Positions 25,146-34,609 of a DNA stretch of 64,000 bases are shown here, one piece after another. Position numbers and translations under genes: made by a program. The stretch is from positions 47,924,501-47,988,500 of the forward strand of contig CM077596.1 of NCBI GenBank assembly GCA_039654915.1, read 5' to 3'. The notes under the pieces were generated by a model. The model saw nothing but the letters and a program-made list of their open reading frames with translations. It did no database searches and was not told where the DNA came from. Every line of letters begins with the position of its first letter. Position 1 is the first letter of the stretch. Origin of the DNA: Aquilaria yunnanensis (lineage: Eukaryota; Streptophyta; Magnoliopsida; Malvales; Thymelaeaceae).

Positions 25146-26670
25146 ACCTGAAACTCTCTTTGATGACAATGAAAGAATGAACTTTGATAATCCTGTAAAC
25201 ACCACCGACTCGAATGACGAAGATATTCAAATATCTCCTGAGTTATTAAAAATGATCGAGCAAGATGAAAAAGAAATAGCAACGAGTCAAGAACCAACTG
25301 AGACATTCAACTTGGGAGATAGTCAGGATATAAAAGAAGTCAAGATTGACACTCTATTTCCTCCTGAAGAGAAAGAAAAACTAGTCCACTTATTGAAGGA
25401 ATATGTGGATGTATTTGCTTGGTCATACCAAGATATGCCCGGCTTAAGCTCAAACATAGTGCTACACAAAATACCCTTGAAGCCTGGGGCGAAGCCTGTC
25501 AGACAGAAGTTATGAAGATTAAAGCCGGATCTGATCTTGAGAGTAAAAGATGAGATTCAAAAACTATGGGATGCAGGATTCCTTGGGGTCACTGAATATA
25601 CAGAATGGGTTGTTAATATAGTTCCAGTCGAAAAGAAAGAGAGTGGGAAACTAAGAGTTTGTCAGGACTACCGGCCCTTGAACGAAGCCAGTCCTAAAGA
25701 TAACTCCCCACTTCCTCACATCGATACGCTGGTGGATAATACTGTAGGAAACTCTTACTTTTCTTTCATGGATGGCTTTTCTGGATACAATCAAATCAAA
25801 CTTGATCCAGATGACATGATAAAAACTGCTTTTATTACCTTTTGGGGTACCTTCTACTATAAGGTGATGCCTTTTGGGTTAAAGAATGCTGGTGCTACAT
25901 ATCAAAGAGCCATGGTCGCGTTATTCCATGACATGATGCATAAAGAAATTGAAGTATATGTAGACGACATGATCGCCAAAACTTTCACTGCTGGGGGGCA
26001 TCTAAAAGTGCTAAGAAAACTATTCGATAGACTTCGTAAATATCAACTAAAGTTGAATCTTGCCAAATGTACTTTCAGAGCCTCTTCAGGAAAGTTATTG
26101 GGTTTCATGGTAAGCAAAGATGGGATTCGAGTTGGCCCAAGTAAAGTTAAGGCGATACAAGAAATGCAACCCCCGAAAACTCCAAAACAAGTAAGAAGTT
26201 TTCTGGGCAGAATCAACTTCATAGCAAGATTTATATCACAATTGACGTCCAAGTGTGAACCTCTTTTCAAATCACTAAAGAAGAACAATCCGATCGAGTG
26301 GAATAACAAATGCCAAGAAGCATTCGAGAAAATCAAGCAATATCTATCAAATCCACCAGTCTTGGTACCACCTCGATCTGGAGAACCGTTGATTCTATAT
26401 TTATCCATAAAGGATTCTTCATTAGGATCCGTATTAGGTCAACGTGATGAGACAGACAAGAAAGAGCATGCAATTTACTATTTGAGCAAGAAGCTTACCA
26501 CATATGAAGCGAAATACTCAATAGTAGAAAAGTCCTGTTGTGCCCTTACATAGGTAGCACACCGACTACGACACTACATGCTCAACAACACCACATTGCT
26601 GATCTCCAAGACTGATCCCATTAAGTACATTTTTTAGAAACCCGCTTTATCAGGCAGGATCGCAAAATGG
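25146..26670 (+). pseudogene. Reverse transcriptase and first RNase H region
   Basis: After the acceptor the frame is open to a TGA at 25513, then from there to TAG 26551. RT motifs appear in order: LRVCQDYRPLNEA (~25660), FSFMDGFSGYNQI (~25760), KVMPFGLKNAGATYQRAM (~25863), catalytic YVDD (25957-25968), and the LGFMVS thumb-side motif (~26098). A retroviral-type RNase H remnant follows (EPLILYLSIKDSSLG, then AIYYLSKKLTTYEAKYS), broken by stops at 26551 and 26635. It would copy the element RNA into DNA. The catalytic aspartates are present, but the nonsense codons disable it. Confidence 0.93.
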
Positions 26671-26673
26671 CAA

Positions 26674-27114
26674 ATGCTGTTGTCTGAATATGACATACAG
26701 TATGTCACCCAAAAGGCTGTAAAAGGGAGTGTGATTACTGAATATCTGGCTGATAGAGCATTGGATGATTATGAGCCAATGAGAATGGACTTTCCTAATG
26801 GAGATATAATGACGATAGAACAGGAAGTCTCTGAAGATGATGAAACATGGAAAATGGCATTCGATGGAGCATCTAATGCTTTGGGACAAGGGATTGGAGC
26901 TATACTCATCTCTCCAAGCGGAGAGCAGTTTCCCCTCACAGCAAAAATTACATTTCCTTGTACCAACAATATAGTAGAATATGAGGCATGTGCTATGGGA
27001 CTCCAAATGGCACTAGAATTGAAAGTACGAGATCTCCGAGTTTATGGGGATTCCGCATTAGTCATATATCAAATCAATGGAGAATGGGAGACAAGGGATT
27101 CCAAGGGAAGATAA
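26674..27114 (+). pseudogene. Second RNase H domain of the Tat type
   Basis: It is in frame with RT. Acidic residues of the nuclease centre are visible in MAFDGASN (~26860), NIVEYEACAMG (~26970) and VYGDSALV (~27040). A second, independent RNase H after the degenerate retroviral one is characteristic of the Tat clade. The domain runs into a deletion at about 27105, where the expected ~20-30 residue linker to the PREDNQI segment is missing and the frame changes. Confidence 0.9.
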
Positions 27115-28450
27115 TCAAATTTCGGACGCTGTAGCTACTTTAGCTGCTATGTACAAGATAAGCGACCCTGAGCACACTCCTGTGTTCGAAATGAAAATAA
27201 TAGATTCCCCAACTTATTGCATGAGCATCGAGGAAGAATTGGATGGGAAACCTTGGTATCACGATATCAAGAAATACCTCCAAGAACGAGTGTATCCACT
27301 AGAAGCATCAGAAAATGACAAGAAATTTCTACGAAGACTGTTAATGGGTTTTCTTTTAAACCTAGACATACTTTATAAGAAAACCCCAAACTCAATGCTA
27401 CTTCGCTGTGTAGATGCTCATGAAGCACGAAAGATCATGGAAGAAGTTCATTCTGGAATGTGTGGAGCATACACCAGTGGTCATACCATGGCAAGACAAA
27501 TAATGAGGGCTGGCTACTATTGGCTCACATTGGAAAGTGATTGCATCAATCACGTAAGAAAATGTCACAAATGCCAAATATATGCCAACAAGATCCAGGC
27601 TCCACCCGCTCCTCTTAATGTAACAGCAATACCTTGGATTTTTTCCATGTGGGGAATTGACGTCAATGGAGCCATTACCCCCAAAGCTTCTAATGGTCAC
27701 AAATTCATCCTAGTGGCAATAGACTACTTCACTAAATGGGTAGAAGCTGTGTCTTATGAAAATGTAACTCAAAAGGTGGTATGCCGGTTCATTAAAAAGC
27801 AAATCATTTGTCACTATAGGTTGCCAGAGTGTATTATCTCAGATAATGCCACAAACTTGAACAATGCAATGATGCAGACTTTGTGCCAACAGTTCAAGAT
27901 CAAGCATATCAATTCGGCACCTTATCGACCGATGATGAATGGTGCAGTAGAAGTGGCCAATAAAAATATCAAGAGAATTATTGAGAAGATGATTGTCACT
28001 CACAAGGACTGGCATGAGATGTTACCTTTCGCACTACATGCTTACAGAACTTCTACCCGTATTGCCCATTGAAGTTGAGATTCCTTCATTAAGGGTACTA
28101 ATGGATACCCAATTGAAAGAAGCGGAATGGGTCAAGGTTAGATATGAGCATTAAACCTAATTGATGAAAGAAGAATGACAGCCCTCTGCCATGGGCAGCT
28201 TTATCAAAGGAGGATGATTCACGCTTACAATAAAAAGGTTTGCCCACGACAATTTCATGAAGGTGACATAGTGCTCAAGAAAATTCTACCCATTCAGCAT
28301 GATTCTAGAGGAAAATGGACACCAAACTATGATGGGCCATATGTGCTGAAGAAAGCCTTTCCAGGAGGGGCTCTAATTCTGACAGAAATGGATGGAAGAG
28401 AGCTACCAAAACCAGTAAACTCAGATTCAGTAAAGAAATACTTTGCATAA
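27108..28450 (+). pseudogene. Integrase
   Basis: The frame is open from the deletion to 28072. The HHCC zinc domain (HSGMCG, HTMARQI, CHKCQIY, 27448-27590) is followed by the DDE core: D in WGIDVNG (~27655), D in IISDNATN (~27835), and E in NGAVEVANKNIKR (~27940). After HAYRTSTR a deletion and frameshifts damage the core-to-C-terminal junction (28050-28170). The C-terminal domain (28175-28450) is readable again, with FHEGDIVLKK, GKWTPNYDGPYVLKK and a terminal KKYFA. No chromodomain is seen. It would insert the cDNA into the genome. Confidence 0.92.
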
Positions 28451-29673
28451 TGAGGAAGTTTTCGGACAGAAGGGAAGAAGTGGATACAGGGTTATCAAAG
28501 CTTGTTTGATCAAAGTTGTCAAAGAAATCGTTCTTCTCTAATTGTTATTCATCTGTACCCAAGACTTTTATATTCTCCTACTCATAAATGAAAAGCCAAT
28601 TCTCTTTAGCTCTTCTTTGACTTTCACGTTTAACTTTTATATTCCCTTCTATCTAGTTCTTTTCCTTCAAATCTCTCATTCTTGCTGGCCTCAATTGTGC
28701 AATAAATTGTCACTTTTGTACGAAGGATAGTAATAATTAAAACTCAGAAAAAGCAAAGACCGTAGATTACTTTAATAAGCTTTATGAATTAAAACAGGTA
28801 AGATTGAGGTCCTGCTTTGCGAACGGCGCAGAACATAGGCTAACAAAGAAGAATGAGTGACAAATCTTTGGGAGATAGCTTTAGTAGTTGTCTGGATGAT
28901 CGCTTCAGAAGTCTTAGCATGTTCACATCAGCAAGAAAGAATCATACTCACAAATATTTCAACGGGGATAATTATCCAGAGAGGCATAAAGTATGAGGTA
29001 GGCAAACATTAAGGAAATCGAGGCCAAAATTCAAGAACAAGTCAAGGAAAACTTCTTTGAAAGCGGCTCTTGAAAAAGTTGGGCTTTTGAAGTAATGGAC
29101 AAAAGCTGGGAAGCATAAAGATATTCAATGATAGTTCGAGAAGGTAATCACAAAGAGGATCCAGTAAAGCAAAGATATGAAGAACTAGATCCATCTAAAA
29201 ACCATCAGTTACACATGCTCTGCATTCATGCATTTCACATCACGCATGCATGGCCTTTACATAACAGGGACCAAACGGGAAGCACATCCACGGCACAGTT
29301 ACAGCAGTATAAGCTGAGATCTCAATGACATCAGCTCTTACCAGTCTATCACTGGATGCACAGCTAATACGCTGGACCAAGCCCCATCAGGAATTCAAGG
29401 ATAAGGTAGACAATATGTCAAAAGCCTGGTAATCGATTCAATAATCGAGGTTACACCTGGAAGGACAGGATTGATGTCAGCTTAGTAGTATCCAAGATAA
29501 GAGATATCTATAAGTCAAGGATCAGGTAGATGTCAAGAAATATTGTTGTTGACAATTTGTCAAAAGCTGGCAATGGATTCGATAATCGAGGCTTCATGCA
29601 CAAGGACAGGATCGACGACAGCTCGACAGAATATCAAAGATAAGAAATATTGTCAAAAAGTTGGCTCCATTTT
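28451..29673 (+). other. Post-integrase non-coding region with local duplications
   Basis: No protein is recognised in the three short open frames. Two diverged tandem copies of about 120 bp are visible at roughly 29405-29525 and 29527-29655, sharing GTCAAAAGC.TGG, AT.CGAT..AATCGAGG and AAGGACAGGAT.GA. A Helicase- or tRNA-like feature was looked for and not found. Confidence 0.55.
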
Positions 29674-29781
29674 CCCGGTTAAGTGGCTGATACGGTACTC
29701 CGTGACTCTCAAGTCGGTTCTCTCAGTTGCCTATAATAACTGATTCCTTCTTCCCTTCTTTCTTTTACTTCCTCTTAGAAA

Positions 29782-30330
29782 ATGGATCCTATTCTTTCTG
29801 CCTTGCGAAAATATTTTCCTTCTCTCCCGATGAACATTCTTAAAAAAATCTACCGAGTTCGCTGTGAACGATTAAGAGTTTTGATGCATAAAGGAATCCC
29901 TAAAGATGTGCGATGGTTAATTGAAGCTAAGGTTCGGCTGGCAGGTGAAATCCTAGAGGTATTTGTGTCTCACATGCCTGCCATAGGCAAAAGCTCTTAT
30001 GCCGAAAAATGAAGAGCAAAAAGGCTAGCTGTTTGTCATAAATGCAGACAATGGACTTGCAATACTAAATGTCGTTCTTTAGGAATGATCTCTAAAAATC
30101 GAGAAGATAAAATACAATTCATCAAGAATGGCCTGAGTAAGGACTCATTGGATGATATCCGATTGACTATTGAGACGCATTCTTGTGGATCAGTGCAACG
30201 CGAACTTCTTGGTTTATGGAGTATTTTTCACGAAGAACAAGAGCATTATAGCCCTAGGAATCTGACTTTAAAAGACCCTGTTTGCCAGTTTATAAGAAAA
30301 CTGGATGGGAAGCAAATCCCCGACTCATAG
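29782..30330 (+). pseudogene. Cys-cluster basic protein, copy 1 (one in-frame TGA)
   Basis: A 182-codon frame from ATG 29782 to TAG 30328 has a single TGA at 30010. The N-terminal part is helical and hydrophobic/basic (ALRKYFPSLPMNILKKI). After the TGA come Arg/Lys residues followed by a cluster CHKCRQWTCNTKC, then NREDK..FIKNGL and a C-terminal region ending PVCQFIRKLDGK. I do not recognise a host family. The order of a Ser-Tyr-Ala-Lys basic patch, immediate Cys cluster and D-x3-F-x3-G segment recalls the cysteine-rich nucleic-acid-binding proteins of plant flexiviruses (carlavirus/vitivirus type). That is an inference from pattern memory. Apart from the TGA the frame is clean, unlike gag-pol. 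Confidence 0.7.
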
Positions 30331-30491
30331 AAGGCATTGAAGCCGTTACTGGACGTAAAACCAGTGGAAGATGTGAGCCACAGTCACAATCACTGTACAT
30401 ACGGTTTGTCATATTTGGAAAATTTGCCTTTTCTATTGACGATAAAGTATTCCCTTCTGTAAGCGTAATAAACACGTTATCCTTTCATCAC

Positions 30492-30499
30492 TATAAATG
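30492..30499 (+). promoter_or_regulatory. TATA box before cargo copy 2
   Basis: TATAAATG in TTTCATCACTATAAATGC, 119 bases before the ATG of copy 2. The same block precedes copy 3, and a related one precedes the LOG gene. Confidence 0.55.
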
Positions 30500-30617
30500 C
30501 ACATTTTCTTTCCGGTTAAGCAGCGGATACGGTACTCCGTGACTCTCAAAGTCGGTTATTTCAGTTTCCTACAATAACTGATTCATTTCCCTCATCTTTC
30601 AAATTCTTCTCTCATCA

Positions 30618-31166
30618 ATGGATTCTACTCTTTCTGCCCTGCGAAAGTACTTTCCTTCTCTTCCAATAAATGTTCTTAAAAAGATCTACCATGCTAGATG
30701 TGAAAGAATCAGAGTTTTTATACGCAAAGGCGTTCCTGACAATGTGCAGTGGATAATTGAAGCTAAGGTCCGTTCGGCTGGTGAAGTTGCAGATGCATTT
30801 ATGCCTCGTATGCCCGGCTTAGTTAAAAGCGCTTATGCCAAAAAATGAAGAGCAAAGAGGCTAGGCGTCTGTCATAAATCTGGAAGATGGAATTGCAATA
30901 CTAAATGCCGCTCTTTAGGATACATCTCCAAAAATCGCGAAGATAAAAGAAAATTCATTAAGAATGGCCTGCGTAAGGAATCTCTGGAAGATATCCGAGG
31001 GACTCTTGAAATGCATTCTTGCGGAATAGTACAACTCAAAATAGTCGATTTATGGATGACTTATCATAAAGAACGAGACCGTTACAGTTTTGGGAATCTG
31101 ACTTTAAAAGACCCTGTTTGCCAGTTTATAAGAAAACTGGATGGGAAGCAAATCCCCGACTCATAG
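30618..31166 (+). pseudogene. Cys-cluster basic protein, copy 2 (one in-frame TGA)
   Basis: A 182-codon frame from ATG 30618 to TAG 31164, with a TGA at 30846 in exactly the position seen in copy 1. The rest of the frame is open. The cluster reads CHKSGRWNCNTKC, so the second Cys of copy 1 is Ser here. NREDKRKFIKNGLRKES and DPVCQFIRKLDGK are conserved. The shared TGA means either that units 1 and 2 duplicated after the mutation, or that the codon is tolerated or read through. Copy 3 has AGA there. Confidence 0.7.
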
Positions 31167-31316
31167 AAGGTGTTGAAGCCATTACTGGACGTAAAACCAG
31201 TGGAAGATATGAGCCATAGTCACAATTACTGTACATATAAGCTATCATTTGTCTTTTCTTTTGACAGTAATGTACTTGCTTCTGTAAGCGTAATAAACAC
31301 GTTATCCTTTCATCGC

Positions 31317-31324
31317 TATAAATG
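31317..31324 (+). promoter_or_regulatory. TATA box before cargo copy 3
   Basis: TATAAATG in TTTCATCGCTATAAATGC, 109 bases before the ATG of copy 3, at almost the same spacing as for copy 2. Confidence 0.55.
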
Positions 31325-31432
31325 CATGTTCTTCTTTCTGGGTACGGTACTGCGTGACTCACACAGTCAGTTATTTCCGTTTCCTACAATAACTAATTTC
31401 TTCCTTTTTTCTCTTAAATTCTTCCTTCATCA

Positions 31433-31966
31433 ATGGAGTCTTCTATTTCCACCCTACGAAAGTATTTTCCTTCCCTCCCAATAAATGTTCTTAAAAAGAT
31501 TTATCAAGCTAGATGTGAACGATTCAGAGTATTTATGCACAAAGGCATTCCTGATAATGTGCAGTGGCTAATCGAAGCTAAGGTTCGTTCGGCTGGTGAA
31601 GTTCCAGATGCATTCTTCCCCCGTATGCCCGGCTTTGGTAAAAGCGCTTATGCCAAAAAGAGAAGAGCAAGGAGGCTAGGCATCTATCGTAATTGTGGAT
31701 GGTGGATTTGTGGCACAAAATGTCGTTCTTCAGGGATGATCAACAGAAATCGTGAAGATAGAAGAAAATTCATTAAGAATGGCCTGCGTAAGGAATCTCT
31801 GGAGGATATCCGAGAGATTCTTGAAGCGCACTCTTGCGGAATGGTGCAATTTGAGATTGTCGGTTTATGGATGACTTTCCAAAAAGAACGAGATCGTTAC
31901 AGTCCTGGGAATCTGACTTTAAACGACCATGTTTGCCAGTTTGTAAGAAAACTGGAAGGGATGTAA
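31433..31966 (+). CDS. Intact small basic Cys-cluster protein (177 aa), copy 3
   Basis: The only uninterrupted copy: ATG 31433 to TAA 31964. Residues 1-65 are a hydrophobic/basic helical part (STLRKYFPSLPINVLKKI). Residues 73-85 are a strongly basic patch (SAYAKKRRARRLG), followed directly by a Cys segment (NCGWWICGTKC; the first Cys of copies 1-2 is Arg-Asn here). Residues 100-115 contain NREDRRKFIKNGLR. The C-terminus is truncated relative to copies 1-2 by a TAA. No signal peptide or membrane segment is evident. It lies in the retrotransposon cargo region with a TATA-bearing spacer upstream. The product is not recognised as a host protein. Resemblance in layout to flexivirus cysteine-rich nucleic-acid-binding proteins, some of which suppress RNA silencing, is inferred. 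Function is unknown. Confidence 0.72.
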   Translation: MESSISTLRKYFPSLPINVLKKIYQARCERFRVFMHKGIPDNVQWLIEAKVRSAGEVPDAFFPRMPGFGKSAYAKKRRARRLGIYRNCGWWICGTKCRSSGMINRNREDRRKFIKNGLRKESLEDIREILEAHSCGMVQFEIVGLWMTFQKERDRYSPGNLTLNDHVCQFVRKLEGM

Positions 31967-32410
31967 ATCGCCAATTCATAGAAGGCATTGAAGCCGTTAT
32001 TGGACGTAAAGCCAGTGGAAGACGTAAACCAAAGTCATGACTACTATACATGTTAGCTGTCGCTTTTGAAAATTTTCTTCTGACAATAATGTTCCTACTC
32101 CTGATGTGAGCTACAGTCATGACTACTGTACATGTTAGTTGTCGCTTTTGAAAATTTTCTTCCGACAATAATGTACCTACTCCTGATGTGAGCTATAGTC
32201 ACTACTACTGTACATGCTAGCTGTCATATTTGAAAATTTTCCTTCTTTCCCGACAATCGTGCTAGCAGCCATTTTGGAAAATTTCCTCCCCTTTTGGCAA
32301 TAATGTACCACTCCTGACATGAGTCATAGTCACGACTACTGTGTATAGCTGCCACTTTTGAAAATTTTCCTTCTCTTCCAGCAATAATGTACCTACTCTT
32401 AAAAATATAA
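31967..32410 (+). repeat. ~80-bp tandem repeats upstream of the LOG gene
   Basis: Four or five diverged units contain GACTACTGTACATG.TAG, CTGTCGCTTTTGAAAATTTTC and ACAATAATGTACCTACTC (units near 32030, 32105, 32190, 32325). They match the spacer found after each cargo ORF (for example 30375-30450), so the LOG gene sits behind an amplified version of the same spacer. Confidence 0.75.
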
Positions 32411-32433
32411 TTATTGCTTTATCTCTTCATCTC

Positions 32434-32441
32434 TATAAATA
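32434..32441 (+). promoter_or_regulatory. TATA box before the LOG-type gene
   Basis: TATAAATA in CTTCATCTCTATAAATATATC, 43 bases before the chosen ATG. It resembles the TTTCATC.CTATAAATG block of the preceding cassettes. It implies a very short leader if used. Confidence 0.5.
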
Positions 32442-32476
32442 TATCATCTTCATTTCTCAAAAGGATAAGGATAGGA

Positions 32477-33106
32477 ATGGAGAAAACCTCAACTCGTAAG
32501 TCCCGAAGTATTTGTGTATTTTCTGGGGCTTTTCCTGGAAAAGATGAAGTGTACTTAAAGGCAGCCAACCATTTGGGTAGAGTATTAGCCGAGCGAAAAA
32601 TACATTTAGTTTATGGAGGAGGTAGTGTCGGATTAATGGGAGGCGTAGCATCAGTAGCATCTTTAGGAGGAAGTCAAGTTCTGGGCATTATCCCTGGACC
32701 GTTGAAGTTTGTTTCTGGGGGCACGATCGGAGAAGAGCTAGTGGTAAAAAATCTGCAAGAGCGTTTGTTACAAATGCTTTCTAACGCTGATGCTTTTATC
32801 GCTCTACCCGGTGGTTTTGGCACATTGGGAGAGGTCTTTCAAATTGCTTCCATGGCCCAACTTAATTTGCATAAGAAACCCATTGGGCTGTTGAATGTTA
32901 ACAATTTCTTTACAGGCCTGATATCTTTTGTGGATTATGCTGTGCAAAAGAATTTTATATCGATAGTGGCACGACAAATCCTAATATCCGCAAAAACTGC
33001 TGAAGAATTGCTTGATAAAATGCAAGCTTTTGTTCCTGAACCAGATTCAGCAATGATTCAGATAGACTGGACACGCCAGTCTTTCCCGACCAATTCAATC
33101 CCATAA
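32477..33106 (+). CDS. LOG-type cytokinin riboside 5'-monophosphate phosphoribohydrolase, intron-less
   Basis: A 209-residue intact frame. LOG enzymes release active cytokinin bases from their riboside 5'-monophosphates in one step. Seen here: a Rossmann-like start (SICVFSGAFPGKDEVY, 11-26), YGGGSVGLMG at 46-55, Arg96 in LQERLLQM where the family has its catalytic Arg, and PGGFGTLGE at 111-119 with the catalytic Glu119 of the PGGxGTxxE signature. KKPIGLLNV is at 133-141. The Lys after Arg96 in the family motif is Leu, a notable change. Length fits the family (about 210-220). The start is the ATG at 32477, since the open frame upstream (32414) is AT-rich leader. Host LOG genes have several introns and this has none, as expected for cDNA capture. 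It lies between integrase and 3' LTR on the element's strand. Whether it is expressed or active is unknown. Confidence 0.9.
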   Translation: MEKTSTRKSRSICVFSGAFPGKDEVYLKAANHLGRVLAERKIHLVYGGGSVGLMGGVASVASLGGSQVLGIIPGPLKFVSGGTIGEELVVKNLQERLLQMLSNADAFIALPGGFGTLGEVFQIASMAQLNLHKKPIGLLNVNNFFTGLISFVDYAVQKNFISIVARQILISAKTAEELLDKMQAFVPEPDSAMIQIDWTRQSFPTNSIP

Positions 33107-33464
33107 TTGTCCTCTACCCGGCCTGTTAAAGCATTGTGGAAGAAGAAGTGATCTGATCCGTTCTTCTTGTCCTTTAGTTTTATTATCAGCATTTTCTTTC
33201 GTGTTTCGGTTTTTCTTTTTAGGGAATTTCTTCTTTCTTTTTACCTTTGTAGGATAGTTTTTGTTCATACTGATATTAAAACCATAGGACAAAGCCTTTA
33301 GTTTGGAATGGTTGAGTAAGGAGTAATTTTGTTTACTCTTAAGACGCATCCTATTAGGTCCACTATGTCAGGACATTTTGGGGTAGCTAAGATTCAACCT
33401 TATTTGGATGACATATCTCACAAGGGAATCTATATTTTATGAAGAAAATATTAGATGAAACTTT
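33107..33464 (+). other. 3' flank of the LOG-type gene
   Basis: T-rich sequence with no gene, possibly the captured 3' untranslated region. No clear polyadenylation tail marks the capture end. Confidence 0.4.
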
Positions 33465-34490
33465 GGATATTGATTCCAAACATCCGTACCCTTACATAAT
33501 TTGATGCGAACCCCTATGGTATAAAGACCATGAAACGCGCCCAAGATGAGATTCAAGCTCCACAAGACATCAAAAAGACTGGGTTTAAAACCCCCACCCC
33601 TAATCAACCTGTGATTAGAAACGAGAAGTATAGAACTCCAAGAACACAAGCACACTTGTGCACCAAGGCAGTCCGCCAAGAACCAAAGAGAAAACCTCTC
33701 CAAAGAGCAATATTATTTCGGCAATAATCTGTATGTTTACATCCAGAATATGTGCCTTTATATAGGCCTAAACTAGGGTTAAAAGCTAGGAAAAATTCGC
33801 AGCCTAAATCCCTTAGGAATCCTAGATACAAAGACATAGGAAATCCTAGTCAAATTAGGACTCTAATTCCTAGTTTGAACAAGTTTAATAAATGCAGCGT
33901 ATTCCACTTGCCCAAAACGATTTAAAACTATTCCATAGCCTAAATAACTTCCTAAATAATGTATCTAAATAGGATTTGAACGAAAATAAAATATAAATAC
34001 AAGATTAAACCCGAAAACTCCCAAATAGCCTTTTTGGGTGCATTTTGGGCACTTTAAGGTTCTCTCTTGTATCTTCAGCTCCAAGCTTGAATCTTTGAGT
34101 TCCAATGGCATGAATCTTCATATTAGATGTGGTAATGAAGGTCTGGAAAGTTAGAGCTCAAAAATCCAGCTTGTGGACACAAAATGCATCAAGAACACTT
34201 AAGGTGGCTCAAATGGTGCACTTTGAGTGGTGTCCTTGGTGTCCTTGTTTTGTGACTTATCTAAGCACTCCAGAACTGAGTACCAAGCATATCCATCATC
34301 TCCATATGGTGTCTTGAAAGTTCCAGCAGCTCCTTGTGAAGTTCCATGTCCATTCTCCATGAAGAAACTTGAAACAAAGCCTTGTAGTGCACTTGAGAGC
34401 TCCTTAGCTTTCTTCCTTGTCATAGGTCCACTAGAAACCTTCAATGGGTCCTTGCCTTCTCCATGTGTGCCTTCCTTGATCATATCATAA
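33465..34490 (-). mobile_element. Fragment of another LTR retrotransposon, inverted
   Basis: On the - strand, 34483-34199 encodes a segment with SSGPMTRKKAKELSSALQG, which resembles the extreme C-terminus of other plant gypsy polyproteins. Downstream on - is an LTR-like region with a TATA box (CTATATAAAGG, complement of 33755-33765) and poly-pyrimidine stretches. No second LTR or intact ends are found. It is probably an insertion or capture that was truncated. Confidence 0.5.
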
Positions 34491-34609
34491 TTTGTCTATT
34501 TTATTTCACATCATCAAGATTCACTCATCCCATGGAAGTTTAAATTCTTGCACTCGCCTATTATGAAAATTCACACTTTCAATGAAACCATTCCAACTTC
34601 AATTGCCTT

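Larger units (their letters stand above)
29674..30509 (+). repeat. Cargo cassette 1 (tandem ~830-bp unit)
   Basis: First of three tandem direct units (others at 30510 and about 31335). Each has a leader with GATACGGTACTCCGTGACTC, a small ORF, and a trailing spacer with CACTGTACAT, a GTAAGCGTAATAAACACG word, and TTTCATC.CTATAAATG. The trailing spacer acts as the upstream region of the next unit. Unit 1 itself is not preceded by the TATA-bearing spacer. Confidence 0.85.
30510..31334 (+). repeat. Cargo cassette 2 (tandem ~830-bp unit)
   Basis: The second direct unit is clearly similar to unit 1 throughout leader, ORF and spacer, including the 3' sequence GGGAAGCAAATCCCCGACTC, which units 1 and 2 share exactly. 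Confidence 0.85.

Noticed and set aside
26043..27006. Long - strand open frames opposite RT and RNase H (26043-26408, 26650-27006)
   Set aside because: They are shadows of the RT/RNase H reading frame with no own motifs. Some Retand-type elements do have real antisense frames, but these two are not conserved-looking.
30010..30012. TGA in cargo copy 1 as a selenocysteine codon
   Set aside because: Land plants lack the selenocysteine insertion machinery, and copy 3 has an Arg codon there.
32414..33106. The LOG gene as a resident host locus into which elements inserted
   Set aside because: Both LTRs with PBS and polypurine tract enclose it, the flanks outside the LTRs are CACTA 1 sequence that rejoins cleanly, and the gene has no introns. 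A later separate insertion into the element is still possible, but no ends of one were seen.
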